Source: Funneliformis mosseae
Taxonomy: Eukaryota; Glomeromycota; Glomeromycetes; Glomerales; Glomeraceae
Assembly (NCBI GenBank): GCA_910592005.1
Contig: CAJVPP010003194.1
Coordinates: 1-12,342 of the forward strand
Direction of reading: 5' to 3'
Length of the DNA stretch: 12,342 bases
Every line of letters begins with the position of its first letter. The first letter of the stretch is position 1. Made by a program: the position numbers and the translations under genes. Under the pieces are notes generated by a model. It saw only the letters and a program-made list of their open reading frames with translations. It was not told the DNA's origin and did no database searches. This document shows positions 8,201 through 12,342 of the stretch, piece after piece.

Positions 8201-9030
8201 AATGCAGTTAGTGCTCTTATACAAATGATAAATAAAGAAAATATATTCAGTTTATTTTTTCACATATGTGTAATACAAATATAATATGATGAACAGCTCT
8301 TCAAAAGTCCTTTGATTTATTAACTATATAATAAGTCTAGTAACAGAGATTCTTAGCTTCCTGCCCTTTTATGTACTATAAAGGCGTTTAATTTAAACAT
8401 TAATATTCCTATTTTATACTATAATCATATTTTAGGAGATATTACTTTATTTTCAAAATTAATCCTTGAGTCATATAGATCCTTTAGAATAGATCTTAGA
8501 AAATATTTAGTATTATTTATTAATCAACTTATAAACTGTTTTAGCAATTACATGTTCACCTTCAAAGATTTCAAAAAATTTGTTAATTATACTAAAATAG
8601 GATATAAAAAATTTGATTAGTTCCATATATTAGAAAATAGACTAAAACTGAAAAATAATTATCTCCTTTCATAACAAATCACTTATAAGCATAATTTTAA
8701 CATAGATACGATATTTTTACGCTATTATTAAATATTAATACCTGGCATTTTATCACTATTTGGAATAATCAATACAATTTATTTATGATTAACAAAGTTG
8801 TTGACATTGTTAACAATCACTATCATTTACTTTATTATATGTCTATTAATAATGTGAATTATAAATCATATTTATTTTTACGTAATACTTGTTCTTTATA
8901 CACCTTTTATTGTAAAAGCTACAATAACATTCTGATTCAAATGATCATTTTGCCTATTTTACTAAGTGTTTCTATCACTATAAAATATAATGTAAAGACT
9001 CATAGCTCTTTGATCTACTTTTTATCTTAA
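5253..9030 (+). pseudogene. LINE ORF2 remnant: endonuclease and reverse transcriptase
   Basis: ORF2 nicks DNA and copies the element RNA into it. The ATG at 5253 overlaps the ORF1 end by 13 bases. Its frame leads into FRIAFYNTYSF (from 5352) and NIIGL-stop-K, where the usual catalytic Glu codon is AAA (5457-5459). The endonuclease continues with ILIDNFN at 5771-5791 (family GDFN), IDYI-stop at 5942-5956 (family IDYIW) and LNHHII near 6011 (family SDH). Reverse transcriptase remnants include LPKEKVSG (about 6926), L-stop-VLLQDMSKAYDHVN (7314-7364) and YMNDTL-stop-IAKSHDDL (7660-7704, family YMDD). The C-terminal part, 8701-9030, is the longest open stretch (HRYDIF...THSSLIYFLS, 109 residues), and an internal ATG at 8785 is not a separate gene. 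About 1,260 codons with many stops and frameshifts, hence dead. Confidence 0.85.
8701..9030 (+). pseudogene. C-terminal part of LINE ORF2, longest uninterrupted frame
   Basis: A 109-codon stop-free frame runs from CAT 8701 to TAA 9028-9030. It contains WHFITIWNNQY followed by a His/Cys-containing segment (NNHYHLL, NTCSLYTFYCKS). This resembles the region after the reverse transcriptase in related LINEs, which often has Cys/His clusters. Of the clustered Cys only two or three remain. The ATG at 8785 gives an 81-residue ORF with no independent start signal, so it is best read as the tail of ORF2. No RNase H domain is visible after it. Confidence 0.6.
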
Positions 9031-9100
9031 AAAGCTTTATATTATAATTCTGTATTAATCTTGATGATCACAGATCTACAAATGTATAGTGAAATACAAA

Positions 9101-9253
9101 TGTCAAAAATGTCAAACATATTAAATATGTTTAATATGTTTAATATAGTTAATATTTCTAACATATCAGATATATCTAACTTAATTAATATAGTAGATAT
9201 ATTTAATATAATTAATATAGTTAACATAATTAATATATTAAATATGTCAAAAT
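9101..9253. repeat. Minisatellite, about 17 units of 9 bp
   Basis: Successive 9-mers run without a break from TGTCAAAAA at 9101 to TGTCAAAAT ending at 9253, with a rough consensus TAnTTAATA (examples: TATTAAATA, TGTTTAATA, TAGTTAATA, TAATTAATA). No indel disturbs the register. Because nine is a multiple of three, both strands show open frames with three-residue periods (N-I-x), which look like proteins but are by-products of the repeat. The array begins 70 bases after the LINE ORF2 remnant ends. Confidence 0.85.
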
Positions 9254-9269
9254 ATGTAATAGAATAGAT

Positions 9270-9679
9270 ATAAATACAAGCCCTTTGAAATTAAAAAAGA
9301 CAGACCGATGACTGTATAGAAATTTCTCTCTCTCTTGTAAAAGATAATATAATGCTACTCTTCACTTTATATACCTCTATTTCTTATTTCTATTTTCTTA
9401 TTTTTTTCATATATTATTATCTTATTATTTCTTTCTATTTTAATAAAGTATTTCTTATTTCTTATATAAAACTCTTTGTGAATAATTATTATAACTCTTA
9501 ACTTATGAATAAAGTCACTTGCATTTAGTAAACTTAACTTAACTTGATAAACTGGTAATAAAACAACTAAGATTTAGCATGAAACTAATTAGAATTATAC
9601 ATAGATTATAAAAGAATCAACCTTCTAACACTATATCTAATAGTTACAACCTAAAAAGATTACACATTAACATTTAATA
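9270..9679 (+). other. Possible LTR/leader region before the gag remnant
   Basis: A gene-free stretch before the gag start holds TCTCTCTCTCT (about 9325-9335), a TTTATATA box (about 9367), pyrimidine-rich runs and AATAAAG words. TGGTAATAAAAC (9553-9564) resembles the primer-binding site complementary to initiator tRNA-Met (TGGTATCAGAGC) at 8 of 12 positions. Three of the four differences are C to T or G to A. This fits an LTR and leader upstream of gag, but I found no second LTR copy and no clear TG...CA edges. Confidence 0.3.
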
Positions 9680-10960
9680 ATGATGACAGAACCTTCTTCT
9701 CCTATTTACGTATTACTATAAAACTAAAATAACTATTGATATTCTTTCATAAATACATTTTATACATTTAATGATCTTTTAAAGTTTCAGAAAATTTATC
9801 ACTAACTGCATATTAAAATCAATCGTAATATTAGAATTGCAAAACCACTCACTGAAGATTCTTTCTGTCTCATTTGTAATTCTAGTACTAATTTCTTTAA
9901 ACTATTAGAAGTCTTTCAAATTTTCTTTGATTGGATTGTTAATAATTTTGAAGCATAATAATATATAGATAAAAGTATATTTGTGTTTGAATAAGCTATT
10001 GTTGCACTAACTATCAACTTTTAATAAGTATACTTTTGACAAGCTTTATGCTTTTTACATTATAATCGACTATCTTCTATTATATTAGATCAATTTATTG
10101 GATTGTATATTGAAGATATAAAGAAAAATCAATATCAGAAAACTGCACAAATGATAAATTCTAGAACTATTACTACTACTTAATTAAGCATAAGTAAACA
10201 ACCTTCTGCTGAAGAAGAGAAAAGAAGCTCTTAAAATTTTAAGGATACTTTAAATACTACTAATCTTAACTCAGATTTTGAATATAAACCTAACATTAGA
10301 AGTAGAAGTCTCTTTTGCCTTGACAATACTGGTAGTGCAAGACTAAAAAGTAGCTATAAATTTAGTAACGTAGAACTAGAAAATTGAGGCATTAGTTCTA
10401 AAAATAGGAAACTATATCAATTTTATCTTGTTTTTAACTTTGAAAATAAAGATAATAATGATGCTAAATTCTTTGATGTGAAAGATAAAAATAAATAAAT
10501 GGATAACACTATGCAAACAGACACTGGTAATAGAAAAAATTGCAGAAAAAATCATCATAGATTATCATGCTGATCATTTCACTATGATAGTTCTTCTTTT
10601 TTTAGTTCAGATTCTAGTAATAGTTTTCCTGAAAATAGAGATGAAGTTGATCCAATAGTTGAAATATTAATAATGCTGATTTACTTAATATACTTTAATT
10701 TTTTCAAATGCTAAAAGGGTTATAAGAAGTCTTATGATCAATAGAATTTTCAGAATCAAAGGAAGTTAGATTTGTGGATCTTCTTATATTAAAGGTAATG
10801 AAAAAGATCCTAGTGATTGGTTAGAATGATATAATCATGCTTGTAAAATAAATAGTATCTCAGATAAAAAAAGATTGGCACTAGTACTATTCTTTATGAA
10901 AGGATTAACTCTCACTTGGTTTAACAAAATAAAAATTGAAAAGGATTTATGCTATTAAAA
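9680..10960 (+). pseudogene. Gag remnant of a Ty3-like LTR retrotransposon
   Basis: Gag forms the retroelement capsid. From ATG 9680 a single frame can be read for about 328 codons with no indel but 15 stops (11 TAA, 4 TGA). Treated as lost Gln and Trp codons, these leave a sensible sequence: an N-terminal domain with CLIC, then an acidic/Ser-rich middle. A frameshift near 10665 leads to EFSESKEVRFVDL and another near 10785 to GNEKDPSDWLE-stop-YNHACK, then KKRLALVLFFMKGLTLTWF. That matches the Retrotrans_gag pattern (DPxxWLxxY, later a hydrophobic stretch with KG and W-F). No zinc knuckle, protease, reverse transcriptase or integrase follows in the window. About 425 codons in all. The Ty3 assignment is inference from the gag pattern. 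Confidence 0.65.
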
Positions 10961-11104
10961 TAATAACAGTAATCGATAACATAAATATTAATTCTTTATC
11001 TAACTATAAATATTGCATAATCTTATATCATAAAATTTATGTAAGTTTACAAATTATAATTCTTATGCAATATTTCATATTAAAAATATTTCTGATGTAG
11101 TTTT

Positions 11105-11160
11105 GGTTTATAATAAAAATATTTTCAGACTTTTAGTTTATAGCAAAAATAGTTTCAATC
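11105..11160. repeat. Two-copy tandem repeat, 30-bp period
   Basis: The blocks 11105-11130 and 11135-11160 both carry GTTTATA..AAAAATA.TTTCA. Twenty of 26 positions agree, and four of the six differences are transitions. Further weaker TTTCAGATTTTAG words follow up to about 11240. Confidence 0.45.
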
Positions 11161-11644
11161 TATATATAATTTTAATTAGAATTTCAGATTTTAGCATTAG
11201 TTTTAACTAGGATTTTAGATTTTCAGTTTCAGCCATATACTCAAAAGGTTTCAGTCATATGTATAGTATTATTATTTAAATCTTTACATTAACTTATTAA
11301 TATTATTAAAGTACTAATTTTGGTATTCAAATTAACTTTATTATACTCATATGTAAAATGTTTTTTAAGTTTTGTTACTTTAGCAGTAGATTAATTGTAT
11401 TTATAAAAAGGTATTAAATTTTCCTTTATGAATTAATTCTATATTTTACTAATAGGATAATCACTTACTTTTTTTGATATTTTAAAATTTAAATTTTAAA
11501 AATAAAAATTTTTAGGAAAAAGGAGTAGAGACGAAAAATTTTTTTTATAGAAAAATTATATTTAGATTATATCAGATGATCAGATTTCCTGATTTTTTTT
11601 CTATCATTTTAAGATTTTAGCTTTATAAAGAGGTTTTAGACATA

Positions 11645-11770
11645 ATTTTAGATTCTATCTAAGATTTCAGATTTTGACTAAGGTTTTAATTTCAGAAATA
11701 AAATTTTGAAATCTAAAATTAGTTAATATCTAAAACTAAAATTTAGTCAAAACTAAGAGATTTTAGCTAT
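11645..11770. repeat. Imperfect inverted repeat
   Basis: The arms meet at ATTTCA (11689-11694) and TGAAAT (11707-11712). Outside them, GACTAAGGTTTTA on the left mirrors TAAAATTAGTTA on the right, and further out TTTTGACTAA recurs in reverse as TTAGTCAAAA. The match is patchy, as expected of an old palindrome or two old copies in opposite orientation. Confidence 0.45.
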
Positions 11771-11836
11771 ATATTTAAATTAATTAATATTTAGTTAAGT
11801 CTTTATTTGTTTTAATTATAGCTCAAATTCATTGTA

Positions 11837-11868
11837 ACATACTATTGACCAAATTTTTGATAGTATGT
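11837..11868. repeat. Short hairpin, 9-bp perfect stem
   Basis: ACATACTAT (11837-11845) pairs with ATAGTATGT (11860-11868) across a 14-base loop. A run of T (TTTTTT) follows at about 11875. No gene end is nearby, so I do not call it a terminator. Confidence 0.5.
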
Positions 11869-12283
11869 ATAAAATTTTTTCTCTATGACTTTTTAATATA
11901 CTGCTCTAATTTAACAATATTAGAAGGCATTTTTTTTTTTACAGATATTTTTCTTGATATCAGTTTACAGATTTTTGATCAAATTAATCTGAATTTGAAC
12001 AGATCATAAAAGAACGTATATATCATTTTCTACATAAAAATTTTTCATCTACTTTATTTTATAAACTGAGTATTATCCTTCTGAAAACTATCATTATTAT
12101 TTAAAAATATATTTTAAAGTATAATTCATATAAACAAGGTTCAAAACGTCATATGACTGTAGAATTGCTAAGTCATATAAATGAATTGCACTTAAAAAGC
12201 AGTATTTAAAAACTTTGATAGTTAAAATAGTTGATTTATTTCATATATTATTAAATATGGTGCCAGAAGTCTATACTCGACAA

Positions 12284-12333
12284 TCACGTGACTTTGTTTC
12301 AATATTCGACGCCGATCACAAATCACGTGATTT
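12284..12333. repeat. Paired TCACGTGA palindromes
   Basis: CACGTG cores lie at 12285-12290 and 12324-12329, 39 bases apart. The second sits in a perfect 14-bp palindrome, AAATCACGTGATTT (12320-12333). The intervening DNA (CGACGCCGATCAC) is richer in G+C than the spacer to the left, which suggests another repeat or a promoter entering the window. CACGTG is the classic E-box/G-box bound by basic helix-loop-helix proteins, but duplicated copies in AT-rich DNA also suggest a transposon end. Confidence 0.5.
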
Positions 12334-12342
12334 AGAATTATC

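Larger units (their letters stand above)
3240..9030 (+). mobile_element. Dead two-ORF LINE (non-LTR retrotransposon)
   Basis: The frame fragments line up in the order expected of a LINE: ORF1 with RRM-like and zinc-knuckle remnants, then ORF2 with AP-type endonuclease, reverse transcriptase and a C-terminal region. The whole is about 5.8 kb, so the copy is close to full length. The 5' edge is placed after the SINE duplication because a well-formed start context (accaccATG) follows at 3275. The 3' edge is the last recognisable codon; I see no convincing A tail and no duplication for the LINE itself. Dozens of stops and several frameshifts make it non-functional. Confidence 0.85.
10961..12239. 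other. AT-rich spacer with degenerate repeats, no gene
   Basis: No open frame or RNA gene can be supported. It contains a 30-bp-period pair at 11105-11160 (20 of 26 positions equal), many GATTTTAG/TTTCAG words at 11100-11240 and 11610-11770, and a long imperfect inverted repeat (11645-11770). It also has the AT palindrome AAAATTTAAATTTT near 11485, a 9-bp hairpin (11837-11868), and the palindrome GTCATATGAC at 12148-12157. It may include the decayed remainder of the gag element, but no pol motif survives. Confidence 0.5.

Noticed and set aside
9042..9267. Open frames on both strands across 9042-9267
   Set aside because: Both are created by the 9-bp repeat, whose period keeps all frames in phase; the peptides are simple N-I-x or I-L-T type repeats.
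9680..10664. Reassigned genetic code (TAA = Gln, TGA = Trp)
   Set aside because: It would rescue the gag frame, but in the adjacent LINE TAG replaces conserved Trp, catalytic Asp and Glu are mutated, zinc ligands are lost and frameshifts are present, so decay is the simpler reading.
11837..11880. Hairpin plus T run as an intrinsic terminator
   Set aside because: The stem is AT-rich, the loop is long, there is no gene upstream, and the host appears to be eukaryotic.
12258..12269. TGGTGCCAGAAG as a retroelement primer-binding site
   Set aside because: It begins with TGG as such sites do, but no LTR edge precedes it and no gag follows within the window.

Overview
The window looks like very AT-rich, gene-free repeat territory of a eukaryote, most likely an arbuscular mycorrhizal (Glomeromycotina-like) fungus. 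The assignment is an inference. It rests on the low G+C, the style of the LINE remnant (an RRM-like ORF1 with a zinc knuckle, and an ORF2 with the motif LQDMSKAYDHVN and a Y-M-N-D-T catalytic box), and the paired TCACGTGA palindromes at the right end. I find no intact protein-coding gene. The longest stop-free stretch is about 110 codons and belongs to a dead LINE.

Layout. 1-702: extremely AT-rich spacer with two weak small open frames. 703-1357 (minus): a 5'-truncated, SINE-like retroelement with a 17-base A tail and a candidate 12-bp target-site duplication. 1370-2321: AT-rich spacer with a 60-bp duplication, a hairpin and a 62-77-bp minisatellite. 2340-3216 (plus): a related and apparently full-length tRNA-derived SINE of about 870 bp. 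It has two tRNA-like modules and an A9 tail, and is flanked by a perfect 18-bp target-site duplication. About 3240-9030 (plus): a near full-length but dead LINE with ORF1 (3275-5265) and ORF2 (5253-9030: AP-type endonuclease, reverse transcriptase and C-terminal region). 9101-9253: a 9-bp-period minisatellite. About 9270-10960: leader and gag of a decayed LTR retrotransposon, with no pol. 10960-12240: AT-rich spacer with degenerate repeats and an inverted repeat. 12240-12342: a more GC-rich tip with two TCACGTGA palindromes, perhaps the start of another repeat.

How the parts relate. The A-tailed elements with target-site duplications are what LINE machinery leaves when it moves SINEs in trans, so a LINE of the kind found next to them is a plausible (unproven) partner. 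The dead LINE and gag have decayed in a biased way. At every recognisable key site the change can be explained as C-to-T or G-to-A: Trp to stop, catalytic Asp to Asn, Glu to Lys, and all four zinc ligands to Tyr. Local contexts are mixed, so this fits general cytosine-deamination/AT-biased decay at least as well as strict repeat-induced point mutation (RIP).

The best lead is the SINE family: unusually long, bipartite, with two box-B modules in a fixed order around a shared 13-bp block, present twice in opposite orientation within 2.5 kb. Element boundaries are reliable where a duplication marks them (the SINEs) and approximate for the LINE and the gag element.
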